Origin: Burkholderiales bacterium
GTDB taxonomy: Bacteria; Pseudomonadota; Gammaproteobacteria; Burkholderiales; Burkholderiaceae_C
Direction of reading: 5' to 3'
Assembly: GCA_028868825.1 (NCBI GenBank)
Contig: JAGWTU010000053.1
Coordinates: 1-36,749, forward strand
Length of the DNA stretch: 36,749 nucleotides
In this document: positions 15,769 to 25,703 of the stretch, piece by piece
How the letters are laid out: each line of letters opens with the position of its first letter
Numbering within the stretch: position 1 is the first letter of the stretch
Position numbers and translations under genes: made by a program
Notes under the pieces: generated by a model
The model's input: only the letters and a program-made list of their open reading frames with translations
Database searches by the model: none
What the model was told of the DNA's origin: nothing

Positions 15769-18093
15769 ATGAACATGATGAGCCAGAAGGAAATCGGCTT
15801 TGCCGATCTGATGGGCAACGGCATGACGCTCAAGGAATACCGCGACGGCATCCTCGAGCGCACGGCCGAGACCGGCCATTACAACGGCCTCGAACGCCTG
15901 GCGCTGCGCGAAAAGGACCCGATCGGCTACGAGAAGCTGTTCTCGAAGCTGCGCGGCGGCCTCGTCCATGCCCGCGAGACGGCGAAGAAGATCGCCGCCA
16001 GCCCGATCGTCGAGCAGGAAGGCGAACTCTGCTTCACGCTGTACAACGCCGCCGGCGACTGCGTGCTGACCTCGACCGGGATCATCATCCACGTCGGCAC
16101 GATGGGCGCGGCGATCAAGTACATGATCGAGAACAACTGGGAGGCCAACCCCGGCATCAATCCCGGTGACATGTTCACGAACAACGATTGCGCGATCGGC
16201 AACGTCCATCCCTGCGACATCGCCACCATCGTGCCGATCTTCGTCCAGGGCAAGTTGATCGGCTGGGTCGGCGGCGTCACGCACGTCATCGACACCGGCG
16301 CGGTGACGCCGGGTTCGATGTCGACCGGACAGACCCAGCGCTTCGGCGACGGCTACATGATCACCTGCCGCAAGACCGGCATCAACGACACGCCGCTGCG
16401 CGACTGGCTGCACGAGAGCCAGCGCTCGGTGCGCACGCCCAAGTACTGGATCCTCGACGAGAAGACCCGCATCGCCGGCTGCCACATGATCCGCGAGCTG
16501 GTCGAAGAGACGATCGCCGAGGAGGGCCTCGAGACCTACATGGAGTTCGCCACCGAGGTCATCGAGGAAGGCCGCCGCGGCCTGCAGACGCGCATCAAGG
16601 CGATGACGCTGCCGGGCAAGTACCGCAAGGTCGCCTTCGTCGACGTGCCCTACAAGCACGAGGACGTGCAGACCAGCAACGCCTTCGCCAAGCTCGATTC
16701 GATCATGCACGCGCCGGTGGAAATGGAGATCCGCGCCGATGCGTCGTGGCGGCTCGATTTCGAGGGCGCGAGCCGCTGGGGCTGGCACAGCTACAACGCG
16801 CACCAGGTGGCGTTCACGAGCGGCATCTGGGTGATGATGACGCAGACCCTGGTGCCGACCCAGCGCATCAACGACGGCGCCTATTTCGGCACCGAATTCC
16901 ACATGCCCAAGGGCGGCTGGAACAACCCGGACGATCGCCGCACCGGCCATGCCTATGCCTGGCATTTCCTGGTCTCGGCCTGGACGACGATGTGGCGCGG
17001 CCTGAGTCAGGCCTATTTCAGCCGCGGCTATCTCGAAGAGGTGAATGCCGGCAACGCCAACACCAGCAACTGGCTGCAGGGCGGCGGCATCAACCAGGAC
17101 GGCGAGATCCACGCCGTCAACAGCTTCGAGGCCAGCTCCTGCGGCACCGGCGCCTGCGCGATCAAGGACGGCCTGAACCACGCCGCCGCGATCTGGAATC
17201 CCGAAGGCGACATGGGCGACATCGAGATCTGGGAAATGGCCGAACCGCTGCTCTATCTGGGCCGCAACGTGAAGGCCAATTCGGGCGGCTACGGCAAATA
17301 CCGCGGCGGCCATGGTTTCGAGACGCTGCGCATGGTCTGGAACGCGCAGGACTGGACCATGTTCTTCATGGGCAACGGCTACATGAACAGCGACTGGGGC
17401 ATGATGGGCGGCTACCCCTCGGCGACCGGCTATCGCTTCGAGGCCCACCACACGGGGCTGAAGGAGCGCATCGCCAAGGGCGAAAGCCTGCCGCTGGGCG
17501 GTGACGTGAATCCGGACCTGCCCGATTACGAGAACCACCTCGGCCCCAACGCCACCGTCAAGCGCGACCACCAGTGCATGACGACCGAGGACTGCTACGA
17601 CAACCACGATCTCTATCTCAATTACATCCGTGGCGGCCCGGGCTTCGGCGATCCGCTCGACCGCGAGCTGCCGGCCATCGCGGCCGATCTGAACAACGGC
17701 TTTCTGCTGCCCGAATACGCGCAGAAGGTGCACGGCGTCGTCGCCACCCGCGACAGCCATGGCGTGTGGCAGATCGACGAGAAGGGCACGGCGCTGCAGC
17801 GCATGGCCGTGCGCCAGCAGCGCATCGCGCGCTCGAAGCCGACGCGCGAGTGGATGAAGGAGGAGCGCGCGCGCATCGTCGACAAGAAGGCCTCGCTGCA
17901 GGTCCAGCACATGTTCGCCACCAGCTTCGGCCTGTCGAGCAAGTTCGAGAACCAGTTCCGCAGCTTCTGGGATCTGCCCGCGAGCTGGACGCTGAAGGAG
18001 GAAGACCTGGGCGTGCCGTCCTACGGCTCGAAGTTCCGCATGGACCTCTCGCAGATGCCCGACGTCACCACCGTGACCCTGGTCGAAGAGTGA
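15769..18093 (+). CDS. acxB: Acetone carboxylase alpha subunit
   Basis: A 774-residue hydantoinase B-family protein, the alpha (catalytic, metal-containing) subunit of acetone carboxylase. It begins MNMMSQKEIGFADLMGNGMT. Characteristic segments include GDMFTNNDCAIGNVHPCD, GWVGGVTHVIDTGA and, towards the end, RDHQCMTTEDCYDNHDLY and GGPGFGDPLDRE. The length agrees with the known alpha subunit (about 776 residues). The ATG at 15769 follows CCGGAGAC and lies 20 bases after the acxA stop. The reading frame is open upstream into acxA, but that extension is an out-of-frame shadow. It forms the alpha2-beta2-gamma2 complex with AcxA and AcxC (family knowledge). Confidence 0.95.
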   Translation: MNMMSQKEIGFADLMGNGMTLKEYRDGILERTAETGHYNGLERLALREKDPIGYEKLFSKLRGGLVHARETAKKIAASPIVEQEGELCFTLYNAAGDCVLTSTGIIIHVGTMGAAIKYMIENNWEANPGINPGDMFTNNDCAIGNVHPCDIATIVPIFVQGKLIGWVGGVTHVIDTGAVTPGSMSTGQTQRFGDGYMITCRKTGINDTPLRDWLHESQRSVRTPKYWILDEKTRIAGCHMIRELVEETIAEEGLETYMEFATEVIEEGRRGLQTRIKAMTLPGKYRKVAFVDVPYKHEDVQTSNAFAKLDSIMHAPVEMEIRADASWRLDFEGASRWGWHSYNAHQVAFTSGIWVMMTQTLVPTQRINDGAYFGTEFHMPKGGWNNPDDRRTGHAYAWHFLVSAWTTMWRGLSQAYFSRGYLEEVNAGNANTSNWLQGGGINQDGEIHAVNSFEASSCGTGACAIKDGLNHAAAIWNPEGDMGDIEIWEMAEPLLYLGRNVKANSGGYGKYRGGHGFETLRMVWNAQDWTMFFMGNGYMNSDWGMMGGYPSATGYRFEAHHTGLKERIAKGESLPLGGDVNPDLPDYENHLGPNATVKRDHQCMTTEDCYDNHDLYLNYIRGGPGFGDPLDRELPAIAADLNNGFLLPEYAQKVHGVVATRDSHGVWQIDEKGTALQRMAVRQQRIARSKPTREWMKEERARIVDKKASLQVQHMFATSFGLSSKFENQFRSFWDLPASWTLKEEDLGVPSYGSKFRMDLSQMPDVTTVTLVEE

Positions 18094-18128
18094 ACCACCC
18101 CCTACCCGAATGACGGAGACGATTCATC

Positions 18129-18635
18129 ATGTCCACCTACACCCCTGAACAGGTCAAGAACCTGGTCGACGGCAAGCTCGATTGGGACACCACGCTGCGC
18201 ATGCTCTCGATGCCCAAGGACCCCGAGCGTTTTTCGCTCTACGTTGCGGCGCTGCAGAAGAAGCTCGACTGGAAGGACCGGATCGTCCTGCCGCTGGGCC
18301 CGCATCTGCACATCGTGCAGCAGCACAAGACCAAGCGCTGGGTCACGCAATGCGATTGCGGCCATGTCTTCTGCGACTGGAAGGAGAACTGGAAGATGCA
18401 CGCCAACCTCTACGTGCGCGACAGCGAGGAGGCGATGGTCGAGGTCTATCCGAAGCTGATGGCGCCGGACACGGCGTGGCAGGTCTACCGCGAGTACACC
18501 TGCCCGCAATGCGGCACGCTGCACGACGTCGAGGCGCCGACGCCCTGGTATCCGGTGATCCATGACTTCGAGCCCGACATCGACGCGTTCTACAAGGATT
18601 GGGTGAAGCTGCCGCTGCCCGAGCGGTCGAACTGA
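18129..18635 (+). CDS. acxC: Acetone carboxylase gamma subunit
   Basis: A 168-residue protein, the small gamma subunit of acetone carboxylase. It contains a likely zinc-ribbon site: CDCGHVFC (Cys75, Cys77, Cys82) and CPQCG (Cys125, Cys128). The length equals that recalled for the known gamma subunit, and the gene order beta-alpha-gamma is the usual one. The start at 18129 is preceded by GGAGACGATTCATC. Thirteen of these bases (GGAGACGATTCAT) repeat the acxA leader. It is the last gene before a hairpin terminator at 18654. Confidence 0.95.
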   Translation: MSTYTPEQVKNLVDGKLDWDTTLRMLSMPKDPERFSLYVAALQKKLDWKDRIVLPLGPHLHIVQQHKTKRWVTQCDCGHVFCDWKENWKMHANLYVRDSEEAMVEVYPKLMAPDTAWQVYREYTCPQCGTLHDVEAPTPWYPVIHDFEPDIDAFYKDWVKLPLPERSN

Positions 18636-18653
18636 TCCGGGACCCTGAGCATC

Positions 18654-18696
18654 GACCCGCCGCGTCCTTGGGGATACGGCGGGTCTATACCTTTTT
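18654..18696 (+). terminator. Rho-independent terminator after acxC
   Basis: A perfect 9-base stem, GACCCGCCG (18654-18662) pairing with CGGCGGGTC (18677-18685), encloses a 14-base loop and is followed after six bases by TTTTT (18692-18696). It lies 18 bases after the acxC stop. It should end or reduce acxABC transcription before acxR. Confidence 0.8.
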
Positions 18697-18781
18697 CGCG
18701 CGACCCGGCGTCCAATGCGTGCATTTGCAGGGCAAGCACCGATCCCGCCGCGGTGGGTGATCGATATCATCGAATCTCCAT

Positions 18782-18804
18782 GGGGCGCTGACATTTGGCG
18801 CCCC
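18782..18804. repeat. Inverted repeat upstream of acxR
   Basis: GGGGCGC (18782-18788) and GCGCCCC (18798-18804) form a perfect 7-base inverted repeat with a 9-base spacer, about 43 bases before the acxR start. It may be an operator, for example for autoregulation, or a leader hairpin. Its presence favours the start at 18847 over the in-frame ATG at 18715, which would make it coding. Confidence 0.45.
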
Positions 18805-18846
18805 GAACCGAGCGGCTGGTGGCGCGGCCCGTTGGAGCCCTGGCGC

Positions 18847-20880
<2,034 letters not shown>

Positions 20881-20898
20881 GCGGCAGGCCCAGCCGCT

Positions 20899-21306
20899 TC
20901 AACCGCCCTTGGCGAACAGCGGATGCAGGTTCCCGAACTTCGCGTCGAAGACCTCGGGACCTTCGTCGACCTGCAGCGTCAGCCCGACGCGCCGCCGCTC
21001 CAGCAGCGGCGCCAGCTGCGTCTTCGCCGCCGCGGCCAGCGCCTCGCCGGCACGTCGGCGCAGCGCCTCGCTGCGCCCGCGCGCCATGCGCAGATTGAAA
21101 TACACGAAGCCGTAATCGCCGCTGCCGTCGGCGACGGCGCAATGCGCCGCCGGGTAGGCGAGCACGCGGACGCCGGCTGTCGGAAACACCTGGCCGCCGG
21201 CATCGTCGCGCACCGCGAGCATGGCGTCGGCAAGCGCGCGGCACAGCGCGGTCATCTCGATCTCGGTTTCGAGATCGGGCGTGTAGAGGATGACGAGGTG
21301 CGGCAT
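20899..21306 (-). CDS. hpaF: 5-carboxymethyl-2-hydroxymuconate delta-isomerase
   Basis: A 135-residue tautomerase-superfamily enzyme of the homoprotocatechuate pathway. It isomerises 5-carboxymethyl-2-hydroxymuconate (CHM) before decarboxylation. The protein begins MPHLVILYTPDL, exposing the catalytic Pro after Met removal, and includes DYGFVYFNLRMARGRS, typical of HpaF. The usual length is about 126. It is the last hpa gene here; its stop is only 18 bases from the acxR stop on the other strand. The hydratase and aldolase genes that often follow are absent. Confidence 0.9.
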   Translation of the reverse strand: MPHLVILYTPDLETEIEMTALCRALADAMLAVRDDAGGQVFPTAGVRVLAYPAAHCAVADGSGDYGFVYFNLRMARGRSEALRRRAGEALAAAAKTQLAPLLERRRVGLTLQVDEGPEVFDAKFGNLHPLFAKGG

Positions 21307-21335
21307 GAGCGGCCAGCGCTTGTCGACGACAGCGA

Positions 21336-22262
21336 CTACAAACGCGTCGCGACGCTGGTGTAGCCGTCGGCGCGCGATGCCACCGGCCGCGGCACCGCGG
21401 CGCCGGTCTGCGGCGTCACCGGCAGCACGACGTTGATCTGCCCGGTGCCCGAGGCGCCGAAATACGGCGTGACGACCTCGGCCGGTGCGTCGTAATCGCT
21501 CCAGCCTAAAGCGCCAAGCAGCATCGCCGTGTCGTGCATGAAGCCCTCGCCGTGGCCCTTGGCCGCATATTCGGGCAGCATGCCGCAGAAGGTCTTCCAG
21601 TCGCCGCGCTGCCAGAGCTCGATGACTTTCCCATCCAGCGCCTCCAGGAAGGGGCTCCAGATCTTGAACGCGTATTCCGGTGCGAGGCCGTTCTGCGCGA
21701 AGCGGTGGCTCAGCGAGCCGCTGGCCATGAAGGCCACCGTGCCGGGGTAATGCTGCTCGACGGCGCGCCGCATCGCCCAGCCCAGCCTGGCGCTGTCGTC
21801 CAGGTAATGCACGGTGCACAGCGCCGAGACCGAGACGACCTTGAAATGCCGGTCGGCGTTCATGTAGCGCATCGGCACCAGCGTGCCGTACTCGGGTGCC
21901 AGCGTCGTGCGCGGATGCGCCAGCGCCTCGACGCCCATCTCGTTGCAGCTGCGCGCCAGCAGTTCGCCCAGTTCGGGATTGCCCGGGAAGTCGTAATCGA
22001 GGTTGGCGATGAAATGCGGTAGCTCGTTGCTCGTGTAGCGGCCCTTGAAATCCGCCGCGCAATTGATGTGGTAGTTGGCGTTGACGAGCCAATGCGTGTC
22101 GAAGACGACGATGGTGTCGACGCCGAGCGCGCGGCAGCGCCGGCCGATCTCGCGATGGCCGTCGATCGCGTCCTGGCGCGTGCCCTTGCGCGGGCCGTCC
22201 TGCTCGCTCAGATACATCGACGGCACATGCGTGATCTTCGCGGCCAATGCCAGCTTGCCCAT
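21336..22262 (-). CDS. hpaD: 3,4-dihydroxyphenylacetate 2,3-dioxygenase (class III extradiol)
   Basis: A 308-residue LigB-superfamily extradiol dioxygenase. It opens homoprotocatechuate with O2 between C2 and C3, giving 5-carboxymethyl-2-hydroxymuconate semialdehyde, and uses non-heme Fe(II). Marks are AAKITHVPSMYLSE at the start, VVFDTHWLVNANYHINC, and a His-rich FMASGSLSHRF segment. HpaD of this class is unrelated to the vicinal-oxygen-chelate type of homoprotocatechuate dioxygenase. It starts at the ATG at 22262, two bases after the hpaE stop. It lies between hpaE and hpaF as in many hpa clusters. Confidence 0.92.
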   Translation of the reverse strand: MGKLALAAKITHVPSMYLSEQDGPRKGTRQDAIDGHREIGRRCRALGVDTIVVFDTHWLVNANYHINCAADFKGRYTSNELPHFIANLDYDFPGNPELGELLARSCNEMGVEALAHPRTTLAPEYGTLVPMRYMNADRHFKVVSVSALCTVHYLDDSARLGWAMRRAVEQHYPGTVAFMASGSLSHRFAQNGLAPEYAFKIWSPFLEALDGKVIELWQRGDWKTFCGMLPEYAAKGHGEGFMHDTAMLLGALGWSDYDAPAEVVTPYFGASGTGQINVVLPVTPQTGAAVPRPVASRADGYTSVATRL

Positions 22263-22264
22263 GC

Positions 22265-23722
22265 TCAGACTCCCCAATGCGGAATGTGATGCGAACCCAA
22301 GGAAACGGCGATGTTCTTGGGTTCGAGGAAGACCTCGTAGCTCCAGGTGCCGCCCTCGCGCCCGGTGCCGCTGGCCTTGGTGCCGCCGAAGGGCTGGCGC
22401 AGGTCGCGCACGTTCTGGCTGTTGACGAAGCACATGCCGGCCTCGACGGCGGCGGCGACGCGGTGCGCGCGGCCCAGGTTCTCGGTCCAGACATAGCTCG
22501 ACAGGCCGTAGGCGACGTCGTTGGCGATGCGGATCGCGTCGGCCTCGTCGTCGAACGGGATCAGGCAGGCGACGGGGCCGAAGATCTCCTCCTGCGCGAT
22601 GCGCATGCGGTTGTCGACATCGGCGAACACCGTCGGCAGCACGTAATTGCCCCTGGCCAGATGCGCCGGCAGATCGGGCCGCGCCAGGCCGCCGCACAGC
22701 AGCGTCGCGCCCTCTTGTGGCCCGAGCTCGATGTAGCTGCGCACCTTGGCCAGGTGCCCGGTGCTGATCATCGGTCCGATGATCGTGCGCTCGTCCATCG
22801 GGTCGCCGACCGTGAGCCGGCGCACGCGCGCGGCGAATTTCTGAGCGAAATCGGCGTAGATCGATTTCTGCACGAGGATGCGCGACCCGGCGGTGCAGCG
22901 CTCGCCGTTGTTGCTGAAGATCATGAACACCGCGGCGTCGAGCGCGCGCGCGAGGTCGGCGTCCTCGAAGATCACGAACGGGCTCTTGCCACCGAGCTCC
23001 ATGCTGAACTTCTTCAGCCCCGCGGCCTGCACGATGCGGTTGCCGGTGACGGTGCTGCCGGTGAAGCTGATCGCGCGCACGTCGGGATGCCGCACCAGCG
23101 GCTCGCCAGCCGCCGTGCCCAGGCCGTGCACGACGTTGAGCACGCCCGCCGGGATGCCGGCCTCGAGTGCGAGTTCGCCCAGCCGAGCGGCCGTCAGCGG
23201 CGACAGCTCGCTCATCTTCAGCACCGCGGTATTGCCGAAGGCCAGCGCCGGCGCCACCTTCCAGGTCGCCGTCATGAAGGGCACGTTCCAGGGGCTGATC
23301 AGCGCGCAGACGCCGACCGGGTGGTACAGCGTGTAATTCAGGTGCGTCGCCGTCGGATAGGTGTGGCCGTCGACGCGCACGCACATCTCGGCGAAATAGG
23401 AGAAATTGTCGGCCGCGCGCGGGATCAGCTGCTTGCCGGTCTGGGCGATCGGCTGGCCGGTGTCGCTGGTCTCGGTGCGCGCGATCTCGCCGACATGGGC
23501 GGTGATCAGCTCGCCGAGCCGGCGCATGAGTTTCGCGCGCTCGGGCGCCGGCAGGCCGGCCCACTTCGGAAACGCCGCCTTCGCCGCGCCGACCGCGGCG
23601 TGGACCTCGGCCTCGCCGCCCGCGGCGACTTCGGCCAGCACGTCCTGCGTGGCCGGATTCACGGTCTCGAAATATTGCGGGCTCGGGACCGGCTTGCCGG
23701 CGATCAGATGTTCGATGCGCAT
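22265..23722 (-). CDS. hpaE: 5-carboxymethyl-2-hydroxymuconate semialdehyde dehydrogenase
   Basis: A 485-residue NAD-dependent aldehyde dehydrogenase that oxidises the ring-cleavage product of HpaD. Evidence: SPWNVPFM (about 143-150), the general-base Glu at about 242 in MELGGKSP, the catalytic Cys at about 276 in NNGERCTAGS, EEIFGPVA, and the C-terminal FGGTKASGTGREGGTWSYEVF, typical of HpaE/2-hydroxymuconic semialdehyde dehydrogenases. The ATG at 23722 has GAGGAAA upstream. The pathway assignment comes from the neighbours hpaG1/G2, hpaD and hpaF. Confidence 0.93.
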   Translation of the reverse strand: MRIEHLIAGKPVPSPQYFETVNPATQDVLAEVAAGGEAEVHAAVGAAKAAFPKWAGLPAPERAKLMRRLGELITAHVGEIARTETSDTGQPIAQTGKQLIPRAADNFSYFAEMCVRVDGHTYPTATHLNYTLYHPVGVCALISPWNVPFMTATWKVAPALAFGNTAVLKMSELSPLTAARLGELALEAGIPAGVLNVVHGLGTAAGEPLVRHPDVRAISFTGSTVTGNRIVQAAGLKKFSMELGGKSPFVIFEDADLARALDAAVFMIFSNNGERCTAGSRILVQKSIYADFAQKFAARVRRLTVGDPMDERTIIGPMISTGHLAKVRSYIELGPQEGATLLCGGLARPDLPAHLARGNYVLPTVFADVDNRMRIAQEEIFGPVACLIPFDDEADAIRIANDVAYGLSSYVWTENLGRAHRVAAAVEAGMCFVNSQNVRDLRQPFGGTKASGTGREGGTWSYEVFLEPKNIAVSLGSHHIPHWGV

Positions 23723-23731
23723 GGGGTTTCC

Positions 23732-24499
23732 TCAGCGGCCGTAGGGTTCGTCGCCGACGATGGTGTTGACGAGACGGCCGATGCCGTCGATCTCGGTGAC
23801 GACCTCGTCGCCGACCCGCACGTCGACGACGCCCTCGGGCGTGCCGGTGAGGATGACGTCGCCGCTTTGCAGCGTCATGAAGCCGCTCAGGTATTCGATC
23901 AGTGCCGCGACGTCGTTGACCATGTTCGCCGTCCGGCCCTGCTGCGTCACCCGGCCATTGACGAGCGTGCGCAGCGTCAGCGCCTGCGGGTCGCTCACCT
24001 CGGCCGCGGGGACGAACCACGGTCCGAGCGCGGTGGCGCCGTCGCGGCTCTTCACGCGCAGATTCGGCCGGTACCAGTTCTCGAGATAGTCGCGCACCGC
24101 GTAGTCGTTGCAGACCGTGTAGCCGGCGACATGCTGCAGCGCGTCGGCGCGTTTGACGCGGCGCGCCGTGCGGCCGATGACGACCGCCAGCTCGCATTCG
24201 TAATGCATGAACTGCACGCCCGCGGGTCGGCGCGTGACGCCGCGGTGGCCGACGAGCGAATTCGGTGCCTTGAAGAAGGCCAGCGGTTCGTCCCTGGCGC
24301 TGACGGTCAGCTCGCGCGCCAGCTCGGCCAGGTGGTCGGCGTAATTCAGGCCCAGCGCGATGATGGTGCCGACCTCGAAGGGCGGCAGCCAGACGACCGC
24401 GTCCTCGGCGAGCACGCGGCCGTCGTCGAGTTGCAGGCCCTGCGGGTGCGGCGTGGCGCCGTGCAGCGCACCGGCGTAGGCGACGCGCGCAGTCCTCAT
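23732..24499 (-). CDS. hpaG2: HpaG C-terminal-type subunit: FAH-family isomerase/decarboxylase
   Basis: A 255-residue fumarylacetoacetate-hydrolase-family protein matching the C-terminal half of enteric HpaG, the bifunctional OPET decarboxylase/HHDD isomerase. Conserved blocks are ALGLNYADHLAEL, FFKAPNSLVGH, MHYECELAVVIG (with the metal-binding Glu-x-Glu pair), GYTVCNDYAVRDYLENWYRPNLRVKSRDG and GDVILTGTPEGV. Its ATG overlaps the stop of hpaG1 (ATGA at 24496-24499). In E. coli the two halves are one polypeptide; here they are two genes, as in several Gram-negative clusters. Confidence 0.92.
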   Translation of the reverse strand: MRTARVAYAGALHGATPHPQGLQLDDGRVLAEDAVVWLPPFEVGTIIALGLNYADHLAELARELTVSARDEPLAFFKAPNSLVGHRGVTRRPAGVQFMHYECELAVVIGRTARRVKRADALQHVAGYTVCNDYAVRDYLENWYRPNLRVKSRDGATALGPWFVPAAEVSDPQALTLRTLVNGRVTQQGRTANMVNDVAALIEYLSGFMTLQSGDVILTGTPEGVVDVRVGDEVVTEIDGIGRLVNTIVGDEPYGR

Positions 24500-25164
24500 G
24501 CGGCCTCCTCGACGAGCGTGAACGACAACGTCCCGACGCCGTCGATCTCGATCGTCACCGCCTGCCCCGCCGCGGCCAGCGGCGCGCCGTGGCTGGCGCC
24601 CAGCGTCAGCACATCGCCCGGCTGCAGCGTGATGAAGTCGCTGACGTCGGCGATCAGTTGTGCGATGCCGCGCAGGCGGTCACCGGTGGTCGACGCTTGG
24701 AGCGGTTGGCCGTCGACGAGCACGCGCAGCGCCAGCGCATCGGCGTCGGCGACCTGATGCGCAGGGATGACGCGCGCACCCAGCGGGCAGAAACCGTCGC
24801 GCGCCTTCTGGCGCAGCGCCGGGCGGTAGTGGCTGGCCAGCGGCAGGCCGAGTTCGCCGACGACGAGGTAGCCGGCGACATGGCTCATCGCGTCGGCCGC
24901 GGCCACGCGGCAGGCCGTGCGGCCGATGACGATGCCGAGCGCCGCGCCGATCTCGACCGCGCCGGGCACTTCGATCGCGTCGCCCTCGCCGGCCAGCATG
25001 TGGCGCGGCCGCACGGCCAGCACCGGCGCGCGCGGCGGCGCCTTGTACGGCGCGGCGTGCACCGCATCGCCCAGCGCCGCGAGTTGCGGGCGGTGGTTCA
25101 GCAGCGCCGCGATCACCGTGCCCGAAAGGCGATGGGGCCAGGCATCGAATGCCGGAAGCTGCAC
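24496..25164 (-). CDS. hpaG1: HpaG N-terminal-type subunit: FAH-family protein
   Basis: A 222-residue FAH-family protein matching the N-terminal half of enteric HpaG: GTVIAALLNHRPQL, PYKAPPRAPVLAVRPRHM, YRPALRQKARDGFCPLG and FITLQPGDVLTLG. The Glu-x-Glu metal pair seen in HpaG2 is not conserved here (VEIGAALG). I favour the GTG at 25164, giving an N-terminus that reads (V/M)QLPAFDAW, with a leader of about 38 bases after the predicted transcription start. The ATG at 25203 coincides with the predicted transcription start inside the operator and would be leaderless. First gene of the hpaG1-G2-E-D-F operon. Confidence 0.85.
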   Translation of the reverse strand: MQLPAFDAWPHRLSGTVIAALLNHRPQLAALGDAVHAAPYKAPPRAPVLAVRPRHMLAGEGDAIEVPGAVEIGAALGIVIGRTACRVAAADAMSHVAGYLVVGELGLPLASHYRPALRQKARDGFCPLGARVIPAHQVADADALALRVLVDGQPLQASTTGDRLRGIAQLIADVSDFITLQPGDVLTLGASHGAPLAAAGQAVTIEIDGVGTLSFTLVEEAA

Positions 25165-25185
25165 GGGATGCTCTGGAGGGTGAAC

Positions 25186-25214
25186 TGGACGACTCACTAA
25201 CATGTGAGTAATAT
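25186..25214 (+). promoter_or_regulatory. Predicted hpaR promoter
   Basis: TGGACG (25186-25191) and TAATAT (25209-25214), separated by 17 bases, form a sigma-70-like promoter (4 of 6 in the -35; the -10 is a rearranged AT-rich hexamer). The operator palindrome fills the spacer. The predicted start near 25221 leaves a leader of about 12 bases. Confidence 0.55.
25192..25209. promoter_or_regulatory. Operator palindrome, likely HpaR site
   Basis: ACTCACTAACATGTGAGT: perfect 6-base arms with a 6-base centre, AT-rich against its GC-rich surroundings. It follows the -10 box of the hpaG1 promoter directly, covering its start point, and fills the -35/-10 spacer of the divergent hpaR promoter. That position suits a MarR-type repressor controlling both directions. 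Confidence 0.72.
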
Positions 25215-25239
25215 AGCCAGCGCAACCCGACCATGTCAA
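25210..25239 (-). promoter_or_regulatory. Predicted hpaG1 operon promoter
   Basis: On the minus strand there is a perfect TTGACA (25239-25234) and TATATT (25215-25210), with an 18-base spacer. This is the best sigma-70 match I found in the window. The -35 lies inside the first codons of hpaR. The predicted start is near 25203. Confidence 0.72.
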
Positions 25240-25703
25240 CCCGCAGGACCTCCCGCTCGACTTTCCGCCACCGCAACCTGCCGCTGCTGCTGCTGCAGGC
25301 GCGCGAGGCGGTGATCTCGCGCTTCCGCCCGCTGCTCAACGCCCATGGCGTGACGGAGCAGCAGTGGCGCATCGTGCGCTCGCTGCTCGACACGGGTCCG
25401 CAGGAGCCGCGCCAGATCGGCCGGCTGTGCGGCATCTCGAGCCCCAGCCTGGCCGGCGTGCTCGCGCGCATGGAGGATCTGGACCTCGTCAGCCGCGAGC
25501 GGCTGGCGCACGATCAGCGGCGCGTGATGGTCAGCCTGACGGCCCGCAGCCGCGCCCTCGCGGCGGCGCTGGCGCCGCGCATCGACGCCGAATACGCGGC
25601 GCTCGAATCCTGCGTCGGCGCCGAGCTGATGCGCCGCGCCTACGCGACGCTGGACGAGCTGATGGGCCTGCTGGGCGGGACGCCGGGCGATGTCGAGGAC
25701 TGA
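25233..25703 (+). CDS. hpaR: Homoprotocatechuate operon repressor, MarR family
   Basis: A 156-residue MarR-family regulator. The N-terminus (FRHRNLPLLLLQAREAVISRFRPLLN) and winged-helix region (VTEQQWRIVRSLLDTGPQEPRQIGRLCGISSPSLAGVLARMEDLDLVSRE) match HpaR, which represses meta-cleavage genes until bound by an aromatic inducer such as 4-hydroxyphenylacetate or homoprotocatechuate. It is divergent from hpaG1, and an operator palindrome lies between them. Its last 64 bases overlap, tail to tail, the small unknown gene at 25640-26125. Confidence 0.9.
   Translation: MSTRRTSRSTFRHRNLPLLLLQAREAVISRFRPLLNAHGVTEQQWRIVRSLLDTGPQEPRQIGRLCGISSPSLAGVLARMEDLDLVSRERLAHDQRRVMVSLTARSRALAAALAPRIDAEYAALESCVGAELMRRAYATLDELMGLLGGTPGDVED

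Noticed and set aside
15364..18093. 909-residue version of the acetone carboxylase alpha subunit
   Set aside because: The extra N-terminus is out-of-frame acxA sequence. The ATG at 15769 has a ribosome site and gives the known subunit length.
18715..18846. Upstream in-frame start of the sigma-54 activator
   Set aside because: The 44 extra residues lack family resemblance and cover the inverted repeat at 18782-18804. The ATG at 18847 fits the family N-terminus better.
21336..24197. 953-residue frame spanning hpaD, hpaE and part of hpaG2
   Set aside because: Only the last 308 residues are real (HpaD). The rest is a frame-shifted reading of hpaE and hpaG2, which are intact in their own frames.
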